Position numbers and translations under genes: made by a program. The notes under the pieces were generated by a model. It saw only the letters and a list, made by a program, of their open reading frames with translations. It was not told where the DNA came from and did not search any database. This document shows positions 28,256-36,409 of a stretch of DNA of 64,000 nt, piece by piece. Origin of the DNA: Mariniphaga sp041686935. GTDB lineage: Bacteria; Bacteroidota; Bacteroidia; Bacteroidales; Prolixibacteraceae. Where the stretch lies: NCBI GenBank assembly GCA_041686935.1, contig JAWLCW010000004.1, positions 124,001 through 188,000 of the forward strand, written 5' to 3'. Position 1 is the stretch's first letter. Each line of letters opens with the position of its first letter.

Positions 28256-29809
28256 ATGAATAATTTTCAGACAGGATTAATAACGGCAATACCATCAATA
28301 AAAAGAGAAGTTCTCCCATTTTCGGATTTTCTGAATAATTTAAAAATAAAAGTACGCCGTATTTTTAATAACAGGGAAAATAATGATCAATTAAGCCTGA
28401 ACCGCGGAATCCCACCGTTTGCGCTGAAAGAAATTATGTCCGGAAATCCTTTATCGGTTGGCATACCTCTGGAATATGGGGGCAGGGGAGGTTTGATGCA
28501 TGAAAATATAGCTTTGCTGTCCATGGCCTCCTATGAATCTTTGGCGCTTTCACTTACGCTTGGAATTAACTCGGCTTTGTTTTTACAACCGGTTGCCAAA
28601 TATGCCAGGGATGAAACAAAAGAAACAGTATTTAATGGATTTCTGCTGCATAAAAATATGGGTGGTTTAATGATTACCGAACCCGGTTATGGAAGTGATG
28701 CATTAAATATGCAGACACATTACATTGAAAAAAACGGGCAATTTCATATACAAGGTAAAAAACATTGGGCAGGTCTCACAGGATTGGCAAATTACTGGCT
28801 TTTAACAGCCCGTAAAATGACAGAAAAAGGTAACCTGCAGCGTGATATAGACTTTTTTGTATGCGATGTGCAATCTCCCGGTCAGGAAATAGAAGTGGAG
28901 GAATTGTTTGATAACCTCGGTCTTTACATGATTCCGTACGGGCGCAACAAAATAGATGTGAAAGTTCCTGAAGCTCATAAACTTCAGCCTCACACCACGG
29001 GAGTGCAAATGATGCTCGACCTGTTGCACAGAAGCCGGATGCATTTTCCCGGGCTGGGTATGGGTTTCATTCAGCGAATGCTTGACGAGGCAATTGACCA
29101 CTGCAAACAACGGTATGTGGGAGGAAAGAGCCTGTTCGGATACGATCAGGTTCAGGAACGTTTGTCGAAGCTCCAGGCATCATATACAGTTTGTTCGGCA
29201 ATGTGTGTCAACAGCAGTGCAAAGGCAGGAATTGAAAATAACCTTGCACCTCATGGTATTGAAGCTAATGCAGTGAAGAGTGTTATTACCGATTTAATGC
29301 ACGATGCCGCCCAGTCGGTTTTACAATTGGTTGGAGCGAAAGCCTACAAGTTAAATCACATTGCCGGACGGGGGACTGTTGACAGCCGGCCATTTCAGAT
29401 TTTTGAAGGTTCGAATGACATCCTTTATGCACAGATTTCTGAAGGTTTGCTAAAGTGGATGAAACGCACCAGCGAAACAAATCTTTTCCGGTTTTTTAAA
29501 AGTTACAGCCTGACAAACCTGGCTGCCGATTACGTAAAAGGGCAGGTAAATTTTAACCTTGATTTCCAGATGCCACAACGCAAACTGGTTGAATTGGGTA
29601 AAATTATTGGCCGTGTTATTTCATTAAACCAGGTGTTGGATGTTGCCGGAAAAGGTTTCAGGAAAGACCTTGCAGAAGGTGGCATAACCATGCTTCAGCA
29701 GGAAATTTCAAATCTTATAAGCAACTTTTCATTTAAAAATAAAACCCGTGTGGTGGAAGAGTATGAAGAAAACAGTTCGTGGCTGAATTTTGTAACTACC
29801 AAAATTTAA
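28256..29809 (+). CDS. Acyl-CoA dehydrogenase family protein
   Basis: 517 aa from ATG 28256; the frame stays open upstream to a TTG at 28220. GIPLEYGGRGGLMHENIAL, LMITEPGYGSDALNMQTHY and KKHWAGLTG are the FAD-binding middle-domain motifs; RSRMHFPGLGMGFIQRMLDEA and FEGSNDILYAQI (Glu 384, the usual position of the YEGT loop) belong to the C-terminal helical domain. About 100 extra residues at the C-terminus resemble larger bacterial members. Family reactions are alpha,beta-dehydrogenation of acyl-CoA thioesters with FAD; this member's substrate is unknown and no electron-transfer or other beta-oxidation genes are adjacent. Confidence 0.88.
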   Translation: MNNFQTGLITAIPSIKREVLPFSDFLNNLKIKVRRIFNNRENNDQLSLNRGIPPFALKEIMSGNPLSVGIPLEYGGRGGLMHENIALLSMASYESLALSLTLGINSALFLQPVAKYARDETKETVFNGFLLHKNMGGLMITEPGYGSDALNMQTHYIEKNGQFHIQGKKHWAGLTGLANYWLLTARKMTEKGNLQRDIDFFVCDVQSPGQEIEVEELFDNLGLYMIPYGRNKIDVKVPEAHKLQPHTTGVQMMLDLLHRSRMHFPGLGMGFIQRMLDEAIDHCKQRYVGGKSLFGYDQVQERLSKLQASYTVCSAMCVNSSAKAGIENNLAPHGIEANAVKSVITDLMHDAAQSVLQLVGAKAYKLNHIAGRGTVDSRPFQIFEGSNDILYAQISEGLLKWMKRTSETNLFRFFKSYSLTNLAADYVKGQVNFNLDFQMPQRKLVELGKIIGRVISLNQVLDVAGKGFRKDLAEGGITMLQQEISNLISNFSFKNKTRVVEEYEENSSWLNFVTTKI

Positions 29810-29839
29810 ACGGGTTTGTTGATATTTTAAAATAGTACT

Positions 29840-29998
29840 TTATGCTCTTTTATTTTCCAGGCGTTCAAGGTAACGTTTTTTTGCTTCCTCCGGATCCTGT
29901 CCCGCTTCCACATAAATGCGGGTTCTGGCGTTAATTATTACTTCCTGCATTTTATGCAAATCAGGTGATTTAAAACTGTTTTGTTTTTTTTCAAACAT
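29840..29998 (-). CDS. Small 52-aa hypothetical protein
   Basis: Reading the minus strand from ATG 29996-29998 gives MFEKKQNSFKSPDLHKMQEV..., ending in RYLERLENKRA and a TAA at 29840. AAAGGAT lies about 7-10 bases before the start, a good ribosome site. The sequence is charged, helical and amphipathic (ARTRIYVEAGQDPEEAKKRY), with no signal peptide. Its 5' leader contains a perfect TGCATTG/CAATGCA hairpin (30034-30051). It diverges from the cold-shock gene. Codon use and the ribosome site make it a believable gene; the function is unknown. Confidence 0.7.
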   Translation of the reverse strand: MFEKKQNSFKSPDLHKMQEVIINARTRIYVEAGQDPEEAKKRYLERLENKRA

Positions 29999-30172
29999 CG
30001 TATTATCCTTTCATTAAATGTTAATTATAAATGTGCATTGCTTCCAATGCAGCCTTTTAGTTCATTCAAGTAAAAAGTGATAGATTTTTTGTCAGATACC
30101 GGTAAATAAACCGATTTTGCACAAATATACATTAAATATCTGAAAAACAGGAAATATCACAATTTTTTTGTG

Positions 30173-30180
30173 TAACTTTG
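30173..30180 (+). promoter_or_regulatory. -7 promoter element (TAACTTTG) of the cold-shock gene
   Basis: A perfect TAnnTTTG match, with the expected start of transcription near 30187 and ATG at 30203. The -33 region is A-rich without an exact TTTG. Confidence 0.5.
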
Positions 30181-30202
30181 CCGCGTAATTAAAATTCATT
30201 TT

Positions 30203-30394
30203 ATGTATAAAGGAACAGTTAAGTTTTTTAATGAAGCCAAAGGTTTTGGTTTTATTAAAGATTCCGATTCGAACAAAGAGTATTTCGTTCATTCAAACGG
30301 ATTGAAAGACAGCATCCGTGAAGACGACGAAGTTACTTTTGAACTGGAAGAAGGAAGAAAAGGATTAAATGCGGTTAATGTTAAGCTGGCTTAG
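30203..30394 (+). CDS. Cold-shock domain protein (CspA family)
   Basis: 63 aa, a single S1-like cold-shock domain. RNP1 is KGFGFIKD and RNP2 is EYFVHSNG; the start MYKGTVKFFNEAKG is typical. It binds single-stranded RNA or DNA and melts structure in mRNA. Flanked by a -7 element upstream and a strong terminator downstream, so it is a single-gene unit. Confidence 0.95.
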   Translation: MYKGTVKFFNEAKGFGFIKDSDSNKEYFVHSNGLKDSIREDDEVTFELEEGRKGLNAVNVKLA

Positions 30395-30428
30395 GTCGGT
30401 TAAAAATATTTATACCATTTAAAGAGCA

Positions 30429-30455
30429 AATCCCGCCAACCGGCGGGATTTTTTT
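30429..30455 (+). terminator. Rho-independent terminator of the cold-shock gene
   Basis: Perfect 9-bp stem AATCCCGCC/GGCGGGATT with an AACC loop, followed by T-rich sequence. It starts 35 bp after the gene's stop and may also serve the convergent sulfatase gene. Confidence 0.85.
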
Positions 30456-30469
30456 GTTTGCCATTTTTT

Positions 30470-31906
30470 CTATTGCTCTACCCGTCCCGGTTCCCGGCGG
30501 TTTTTCCCCGGATTGTCAGTCAGGTCGTCACCAAGGTCCTCTCGTGCTTCAGCGGCTATTTTTTCCAGCCTTTCCACAATTTCAGGGTAAAATTCCAGCA
30601 GATTGTATTGTTCCCCCGGGTCGCGTCGCAGGTCGTACAATCCGGCTTCATGCGGGTAGTTTTCATTTACATTTCCGGGTTGACCCTCATTTCCCGGTTC
30701 AAAACCAACGTATGTCCTTCCCGGATGCGGAAAAACCAGTTTCCACTCTCCATCCTGAACGGCTTCCAGGCTGTTTCGCCGGTAATAATACCAGAATGAT
30801 TTCCGAGGCGGTTCCACATCTTCACCTTTAATTAACGGCAGGATGCTTACTCCGTCAATTTTTTTCTCCGGCAGTGGAGCTTCTGCGATTTCTGCAAGAG
30901 TTGGCAGAAAATCAATGCTTGATATGAGGGCGTTGTTAACCGTTCCCGGAGCAATTGTCCCTTTCCAGTACATGAGGCAGGGCACACGCTGGCCACCCTC
31001 AAAAGAGGTTCCTTTTCCCTCGCGTAGTCCGCCGGTTGTTCCGGCATGATTTCCGTAGTTGAGCCACGGTCCGTTATCGGATGTGAAAATGACCAGTGTA
31101 TTCTCTTCCAGACCAGTCTCTTTCAATGTTTGAATAACCTGACCGGCACTCCAGTCAATTTCCATCATCACATCGCCGAAAAGGCCTTGTTCCGATTTTC
31201 CCTCAAATTTTTCGGAAACATATAACGGAACATGAGGCATGGGATGGGCGAGGTAAATAAAGAACGGATTATCCTGATTTCGTTTTATGAAATCAATTGT
31301 ACGTTCGGTAAATTCTGTAGTGAACTTTTTTTGATCTTCCGGAGTAACTGCCGGATTAACAATGGTTTCATTCCCGAAAAGCGGTAAATCGGGAAAAGCA
31401 CCCGGACCGCGCGGATGATAGGGCCACATGTCATTGGAGTAGGGGATGCCGTAAAATTCATCGAATCCGTGACGGGTAGGAAGAAATTTATCCTGAACAC
31501 CCAAATGCCATTTTCCATAAATGGCTGTGGCATAGCCTTTCTTTTTCAATACCTCAGCCAATGTTTCTTCATCGGCCGAAATTCCTGTTCTTGAAGCGTG
31601 ACTTAATGCCCCGGCAAAACCAATCCGGTTGGGATAACAGCCTGTTAGCAGCCCGGCTCTCGAAGCACTGCAAACCGCCTGCGGCGAATAATGACGGGTG
31701 AAAAACAAGCCCTGAGCTGCCATTTGGTCAAGATGAGGAGTTTGATAATCAATTGCTCCGGTTAGTGTAAGATCACCGTAACCCATGTCATCGAGATAAA
31801 TGATGACAAAATTGACCGGTTTTTCAGTTTGCGCAACTTCAGAGCAGGAATGGAAAAGTAAAGCAAAAACTACAAACAGAAAAATTGCTGATGTTTTTGG
31901 TTTCAT
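30470..31906 (-). CDS. Sulfatase (S1 family), lipoprotein
   Basis: 478 aa from ATG 31906 (or the adjacent ATG 31909); the open frame extends to 31933. Lipoprotein leader MKPKTSAIFLFVVFALLFHS with Cys next. Metal ligands appear in FVIIYLDDMGYGDL; the modified residue is Cys 79 in CSASR, here with Ala in place of the usual Pro, followed by AGLLTG. YATAIYGKWHLG, HPMPHVPLY and VIFTSDNGPW are the remaining sulfatase motifs. It needs formylglycine conversion, which the maturase at 22672-23871 can supply. It follows a sugar isomerase gene by 7-10 bp, forming an operon. Substrate: a sulfated sugar, not further resolvable. Confidence 0.92.
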   Translation of the reverse strand: MKPKTSAIFLFVVFALLFHSCSEVAQTEKPVNFVIIYLDDMGYGDLTLTGAIDYQTPHLDQMAAQGLFFTRHYSPQAVCSASRAGLLTGCYPNRIGFAGALSHASRTGISADEETLAEVLKKKGYATAIYGKWHLGVQDKFLPTRHGFDEFYGIPYSNDMWPYHPRGPGAFPDLPLFGNETIVNPAVTPEDQKKFTTEFTERTIDFIKRNQDNPFFIYLAHPMPHVPLYVSEKFEGKSEQGLFGDVMMEIDWSAGQVIQTLKETGLEENTLVIFTSDNGPWLNYGNHAGTTGGLREGKGTSFEGGQRVPCLMYWKGTIAPGTVNNALISSIDFLPTLAEIAEAPLPEKKIDGVSILPLIKGEDVEPPRKSFWYYYRRNSLEAVQDGEWKLVFPHPGRTYVGFEPGNEGQPGNVNENYPHEAGLYDLRRDPGEQYNLLEFYPEIVERLEKIAAEAREDLGDDLTDNPGKNRREPGRVEQ

Positions 31907-31916
31907 CATTCGTAAA

Positions 31917-32753
31917 TTATTTTGTTGCCGCAATTACTCCCCTGAAATAACCAATAGATTCGGCAATTCCCATAAAAGGATTGTCCATATTTTTTTCGTG
32001 TTCCAGGCTACAAACGCCGTTATATTTCACTTCCCTGAGCATTTTTACAAATGCCGGAATGTCGATAACTCCCCGTCCTATTTCCACCGAATACCCTTGT
32101 TTGGTATCGGCAGTAACATCTTTAATATGAATGTCAAAAACTCTTGAATGATACTTTTTCAGATCGGCTACCGGATCTTTTCCGTTCCTGAGGTTGTGGC
32201 CAATGTCGAGGCACATACCGATGCGCGGGTCGAGGTTTTTTACATTTTCCCAGATATCATCGGCATCGGGATACAGTTCAATGTCGGGCCCGTGGTTGTG
32301 AATGGCATAATGAAAATCGTATTCCTTCACTTTTTTATCCACATAGGGCAGCAGTTCGTAGTTGGGAACGCCAACAATCAGTTTTACGCCCACCCGTTTG
32401 GCATAATCAAATGCGCGATCAACTTCCGCTTCGGTTTTCATATAAATCGGGCCTACGGCATAGCCGGTCACACCTTTTGATTTCAGTTTGGCATGGAAAT
32501 CTGCAATTTCCTGGTCGGTACTGTTAAACGGCAGATGGAAATCTTTTATACAGAGGTAATGCACATCCGTTTTTTCAAGGGTTTCCAGTGTTTTGTCGAG
32601 GTCGAAACGCACAAAAGAATAACCGGCCACACCCAGTTTAAACGGTTCACCGGTTTCCGGAGGTGGTTGCTCGCCGGGGCGTTCCTGACTTTGGACACAA
32701 AGTGAGCCAGCCATTGTAAATACTGCAATTAAAATTGTTGTCAGATGTTTCAT
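31917..32753 (-). CDS. Secreted sugar phosphate isomerase/epimerase-like TIM barrel
   Basis: 278 aa with signal peptide MKHLTTILIAVFTMAGSLCVQSQ. AP-endonuclease-2/xylose-isomerase-like barrel: LGVAGYSFVRFD at strand 1, HYAIHNHGPD with metal-binding His, GMCLDIGHNLRNG (Asp/His), VFDIHIKDVT and IDIPAFVKMLREVKYNGVCSLEHEKN (Glu). Members isomerise or epimerise sugars with a divalent metal. Export to the periplasm is usual for this Bacteroidota subgroup, often beside sulfatases or Gfo/Idh/MocA enzymes. First gene of the operon with the sulfatase. Confidence 0.87.
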   Translation of the reverse strand: MKHLTTILIAVFTMAGSLCVQSQERPGEQPPPETGEPFKLGVAGYSFVRFDLDKTLETLEKTDVHYLCIKDFHLPFNSTDQEIADFHAKLKSKGVTGYAVGPIYMKTEAEVDRAFDYAKRVGVKLIVGVPNYELLPYVDKKVKEYDFHYAIHNHGPDIELYPDADDIWENVKNLDPRIGMCLDIGHNLRNGKDPVADLKKYHSRVFDIHIKDVTADTKQGYSVEIGRGVIDIPAFVKMLREVKYNGVCSLEHEKNMDNPFMGIAESIGYFRGVIAATK

Positions 32754-32902
32754 TCTTTTCGTTTTTTATTTGAATAATTAAATTCTGTTTTAGAAGAAAT
32801 AATTATGCAAGATAACAGAAAAACAGAAACTAACCGGAGAAAAAACAGATATTCACAATGGATTTTTATTTGGAAAATTTTTTCTGGTGTATTGCAGTTT
32901 GT

Positions 32903-34120
32903 TCAGAATTTTTCAAATTCAGGATAAGCATCTATAATTTGGCCCTCTTCATTTACAACTGTCAGTTGCTGATGATTTCCCTGAATGGTGAGTAAAATAA
33001 AATGGCGTTGTGACAGTGCTTTTTTCAGATACCATGTTTCATCCACATTATGGACTTCGCGCACTCTCACCCCCCAGGCTCCGTCGCCAACAAATACAAT
33101 CCCCTTTTCATCAATTGCGTTTTCTTTTATGGGGAAGGTTCGTTTATAGGCATGGTCATGGTTTTCGAATGCGACTTTTACGTTGTGTTGTTCGAACAGG
33201 GGTACCCAGTTGGTCCTGACATCTTCTGACCGCGACCCGTTAAAATCACGCACAGAAGGATAGGCCGGAACATGGTAAACAGGAATGATGTGCATGAAAT
33301 TTTTTCTTTTATTTAACTCCGTGGCGAGCCAATCCGTCTGTGTTCCCGGAATAGGATTATTGTGACCGGTATCCAGAATAAACAAACTTAAATAGTTGCC
33401 AAAATCCAATACATTATAACCAGGCTGGCCGGGGAAAGCATACAAACTGTAAAAATAGGGCGAATATTTTTCCCGGTCTTCATTGCTTCCGCTGAATTTT
33501 TCAGGGGAATAATATCCGCCGGCAACCTCATGGTTTCCAATTCCGACAACAATGGGAATGATTCGGTTTTCTTTTGTTATCAGCGCATTTTTGCAGGCAT
33601 CGAACCAGTTGTACACCTTTTCAACGGCATCAGGAGAGCCGTTTTCGTAAGCCATATCGCCGCCCATAATTACGAAATGCGGTTCATATTTTGCCGCCTG
33701 TTTATTGGTTTTTACCAGCATGTCCTTTTCGTGCATTGTATCGCCCCCAATGGCAATCCGTATGGGCTCATTGGCAGCACTTTCGGGCATGGTGTTGAAA
33801 AAATACACTTTATCGTATTCTCCAAACTTTAATTCGTACGATGTGCCCGGTATTAATCCGTTTAGTGCAGCCCGGTGTACAAACCTTTCGGAAAACGGGA
33901 AAGGATGCGTTTTGCTTGATTCAGCCTTCCATTCCTCTTTTCCTTTTTTCCTGAAGAATAATTGTTGTGACTGGTTTTCACTGGTATGCCAGTCGATACT
34001 GATTGTTGTTGTCGGATCTTCTGTCCAGGTGAGCAATATGGCCAGAGGCTCGTTTTGCGATTTCACCTGCATTGAAATGAACAGGAAAGCAAAAAATAGT
34101 GCAAAAAAACTTTTTTTCAT
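32903..34120 (-). CDS. Purple acid phosphatase-like metallophosphoesterase
   Basis: 405 aa. Signal peptide MKKSFFALFFAFLFISMQVKSQ, an N-terminal fibronectin-III-like domain (about 28-115; LLTWTEDPTTTISIDWHT), then the calcineurin-like catalytic domain. Metal-ligand motifs: IAIGGDT, VIMGGDMAYENG, VGIGNHE, IIPVYHVPAYPS and FENHDHAYKRT. The family hydrolyses phosphate esters; exported forms scavenge phosphate or dephosphorylate glycans. Directly upstream on the same strand lies the remnant of a related gene. Confidence 0.9.
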   Translation of the reverse strand: MKKSFFALFFAFLFISMQVKSQNEPLAILLTWTEDPTTTISIDWHTSENQSQQLFFRKKGKEEWKAESSKTHPFPFSERFVHRAALNGLIPGTSYELKFGEYDKVYFFNTMPESAANEPIRIAIGGDTMHEKDMLVKTNKQAAKYEPHFVIMGGDMAYENGSPDAVEKVYNWFDACKNALITKENRIIPIVVGIGNHEVAGGYYSPEKFSGSNEDREKYSPYFYSLYAFPGQPGYNVLDFGNYLSLFILDTGHNNPIPGTQTDWLATELNKRKNFMHIIPVYHVPAYPSVRDFNGSRSEDVRTNWVPLFEQHNVKVAFENHDHAYKRTFPIKENAIDEKGIVFVGDGAWGVRVREVHNVDETWYLKKALSQRHFILLTIQGNHQQLTVVNEEGQIIDAYPEFEKF

Positions 34121-34164
34121 GTTGTTCGTGTTTTAGAAAGATACAATTCAGGGGTGAGAAAAGT

Positions 34165-34422
34165 TTACCAAAAAGGATTTAATTCCATTTGTAGTTTACA
34201 TTTCCGGGGTTTTGCATCCGGCTTTTCCGCAAAACGCAGGGTGTTTTTGTCTCCGCGAATATCGGTGCGCCAGATGATGGTCATGGAAGTGGATGGATCG
34301 TTTTGCCAGGTGAGCACAACCTGCCGGCGTTGCGATTCCGTGTAGGTTAACTGCCCCAAAACCGGCAGGTTTAACACCAAAATTGCCAGCAAAAATATTC
34401 TGGCAAAGAAATTTTTTCTCAT
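34165..34422 (-). pseudogene. Truncated purple acid phosphatase-like gene
   Basis: 85 codons only: a signal peptide (MRKNFFARIFLLAILVLNLPVLGQ) and one fibronectin-III-like start (VVLTWQNDPSTSMTIIWRTD), then a stop. That segment parallels LLTWTEDPTTTISIDWHTS of the intact phosphatase 45 bp downstream. The bases before both starts also match (GTGTTTTAGAA..ATACAA pattern on the plus strand). The catalytic domain is missing. This is best explained by tandem duplication followed by a deletion, and the product, if made, would be inactive. Confidence 0.75.
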
Positions 34423-34890
34423 TTTGAAAGTGTTTTAGAATAATACAACCTAAAGGTGAAAAATGTTTTGACAGAAAGTGATTAACTTCAAATTCAGGAT
34501 CTCATCCAAATTCGAAAATACGTCGAAATCCAAAACCTGCAGGACCTTCAGGAGAAGTTTTCAAACATCAGCACCCTCGCCAAAAAAAGCACATAATGAA
34601 TTGTGCCGGCTACTGGTGGAGGAGAGAGGTGATTTGGTTGAATTAGGCTGAGCCAATACACCAAACTCCCACTCATTTTTACAAAAACCTCTTCTCGATT
34701 GGTTTAAAATATTATAAGACACCTCAAAAACGCTTACTCGTTTTGTTTAAAGTCCTGCTCCCGATAGTCCATTGGCTGCTCGGCTTAGTAAATACTGGGG
34801 TTTTGAAATCATTCTGTCGGACTTAAATGTAACGCAAAACCACCTCTTTCTAATAAGTTGAGAGATAACTACCCCTGTTTTATAAATTTT
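34423..34890. other. 468-bp spacer with possible decayed coding segment
   Basis: No gene is supported. A plus-strand frame without a start codon stays open from 34647 to a TAA at 34824-34826 (YKTPQKRLLVLFKVLL within it), and an earlier plus-strand stretch near 34510-34600 reads KYVEIQNLQDLQEKFSNIS before two stops. These look like fragments of a dead gene, perhaps a transposase, but I cannot name the family. Confidence 0.3.
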
Positions 34891-35847
34891 CTATTTTTGC
34901 AATATAAGCGTAAATGAATAGGCATGTTCTTCACGGGGGACAGTTTCGTCAACTGCATAAGTATCAATGGTAACTTTTCCATCTTTGGCGATGGTCATCA
35001 TCCGAAACATAGGTGTATGACTTGTTTCATCGGGAATTTTGGTCCGTTCCAGTGCAGGAATATGAAGATAGTGAACGTGTTCTAATTTTTTAGAGTGGTT
35101 CACCCGGTCCATATCCATGTGAAGATCGCCGGAAATTACAGCGGCAAGATTGGGTTGAGAAATTACTTTTTCCCTGAAAAGTGGATTGCTAACACCTTTC
35201 TCAGGGTTTTCTGGAAATACGCCTTTTTGGGGAGCATGTACCACCAACATCACCGGTTTGGGAGCGAGACGTTGCAGTTGTTCAAAAATCCATAAGGCAC
35301 CGCTGTCATCGAATTCACGGCCATGATCGGGTGATGCAAATACAAATGCCAGTTTGTCATAGTTTAGCACGTAACGCATGCTCACGACTTTGTTGTTCCA
35401 CTTTTGTGCATAGTGCAGGTATCGCTCAACCGTACTATCATGCTCTTCATTACCCATGATAGGATAGAAAGGAGCTTTAAGCTTCTGCAGAACCTGAGTT
35501 GCAGCTTCATATTGGACTTCTGTTCCTCTATGTGCAATATCGCCAACACCAATCACAAAATCGATAGGGTGTGTCTGCGCAAGGGTGTTTACTTGTTCAA
35601 CAACAGCAGCCATATTGGGGAACTCTGCCAATGGCTTTGGTTCAGCATCACCTAAAATCGCAACCCGTAGCAGTGTGCTATCGGAATCGGCATGAAAATC
35701 AGCAAGTATTAATTCTATTGCCACTGATCGATTAGTTTCTGATACGGTGGCATTATTGCGGGCGGAATCATCTTTGCCAGAATTTCCATGACATCCTAAC
35801 AATAAGATTACAAGGAAAATAATTGAAAGTTTCAAAAATTGGGTCAT
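34891..35847 (-). CDS. Metallophosphoesterase lipoprotein
   Basis: 318 aa. Leader MTQFLKLSIIFLVILLLGCH with lipobox (LLGC) and Asp-rich residues soon after, compatible with surface export. Calcineurin-like motifs: VAILGDAEPK, VIGVGDIAHRG, IMGNEEHDS, MLVVHAPQ, VISGDLHMDMDR. The second motif has Glu in place of the usual His (GNEE for GNHE), which may alter metal binding. It likely hydrolyses phosphoesters outside the inner membrane. It sits about 0.5 kb beyond the left SusD gene on the same strand, but a terminator-like hairpin lies between. Confidence 0.85.
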   Translation of the reverse strand: MTQFLKLSIIFLVILLLGCHGNSGKDDSARNNATVSETNRSVAIELILADFHADSDSTLLRVAILGDAEPKPLAEFPNMAAVVEQVNTLAQTHPIDFVIGVGDIAHRGTEVQYEAATQVLQKLKAPFYPIMGNEEHDSTVERYLHYAQKWNNKVVSMRYVLNYDKLAFVFASPDHGREFDDSGALWIFEQLQRLAPKPVMLVVHAPQKGVFPENPEKGVSNPLFREKVISQPNLAAVISGDLHMDMDRVNHSKKLEHVHYLHIPALERTKIPDETSHTPMFRMMTIAKDGKVTIDTYAVDETVPREEHAYSFTLILQK

Positions 35848-36358
35848 CTGTATAATTTTTATTAATTTATTCTACTTAAAAATCCAAATTGATTTTTTTG
35901 AGTCGATTTTTATCTCGGTAATAAAACAAAAGCTATTTTATCGTGGCCAATTTGGTTTAACTCCACTTAGAAATCTTTTCACCCCTTTTTTTTGGCATAA
36001 AATGCCCTCTGATCTTTCTTTATGAGCAAAAGGAAAGATCCTCGCCTATACAATTCAGGGTTGGTTTTCATTATTTCCTCCTATCTTTGTTTGAGTTTAT
36101 CAAACTATTCCCAGTCGGCTTTGTAAAAATGATCTTCATATAATTTTAATTCCATTTGATGTCCTCTCCTGGTAATTTTGGCAGGAATTTATATATAAAC
36201 CAGTCAATAAATGTTCGGTGCTCCTGTCGTTTAAATCTATTTTTCTTTTGGCGCATCATTACCAACTAGTTATAAGCAAATACGCTTAACTGTTGAAGAA
36301 GAAAAATTTGAATATTTATATTTTGAGTTAATTTCATTTTCTTATTGGTCTTAAAGAA
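35848..36358. other. Spacer with three minus-strand mini-ORFs
   Basis: No normal-size gene. Three consecutive short minus-strand frames occur: 36256-36146 (36 aa, MRQKKNRFKRQEHRTF...), 36155-36105 (16 aa, MELKLYEDHFYKADWE) and 36071-35979 (30 aa, MKTNPELYRRGSF...). The last two have strong ribosome sites (AGGAGAGG and AGGAGG at suitable distance), and the first two overlap by 10 bases. They could be real small peptides, or debris of a decayed gene. No homologue is recognised. Confidence 0.3.
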
Positions 36359-36391
36359 AAGAAAGAATACCAACAATCAGTATTCTTTCTT
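36357..36391 (-). terminator. Terminator-like hairpin after the left SusD gene
   Basis: AAGAAAGAATAC and GTATTCTTTCTT form a 12-bp stem around a nine-base loop, followed on the minus strand by TTCTTT. It begins about 19 bp past the SusD stop and would end the left SusC/SusD transcript. Confidence 0.65.
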
Positions 36392-36409
36392 ATTATTTAT
36401 TTTATAACC

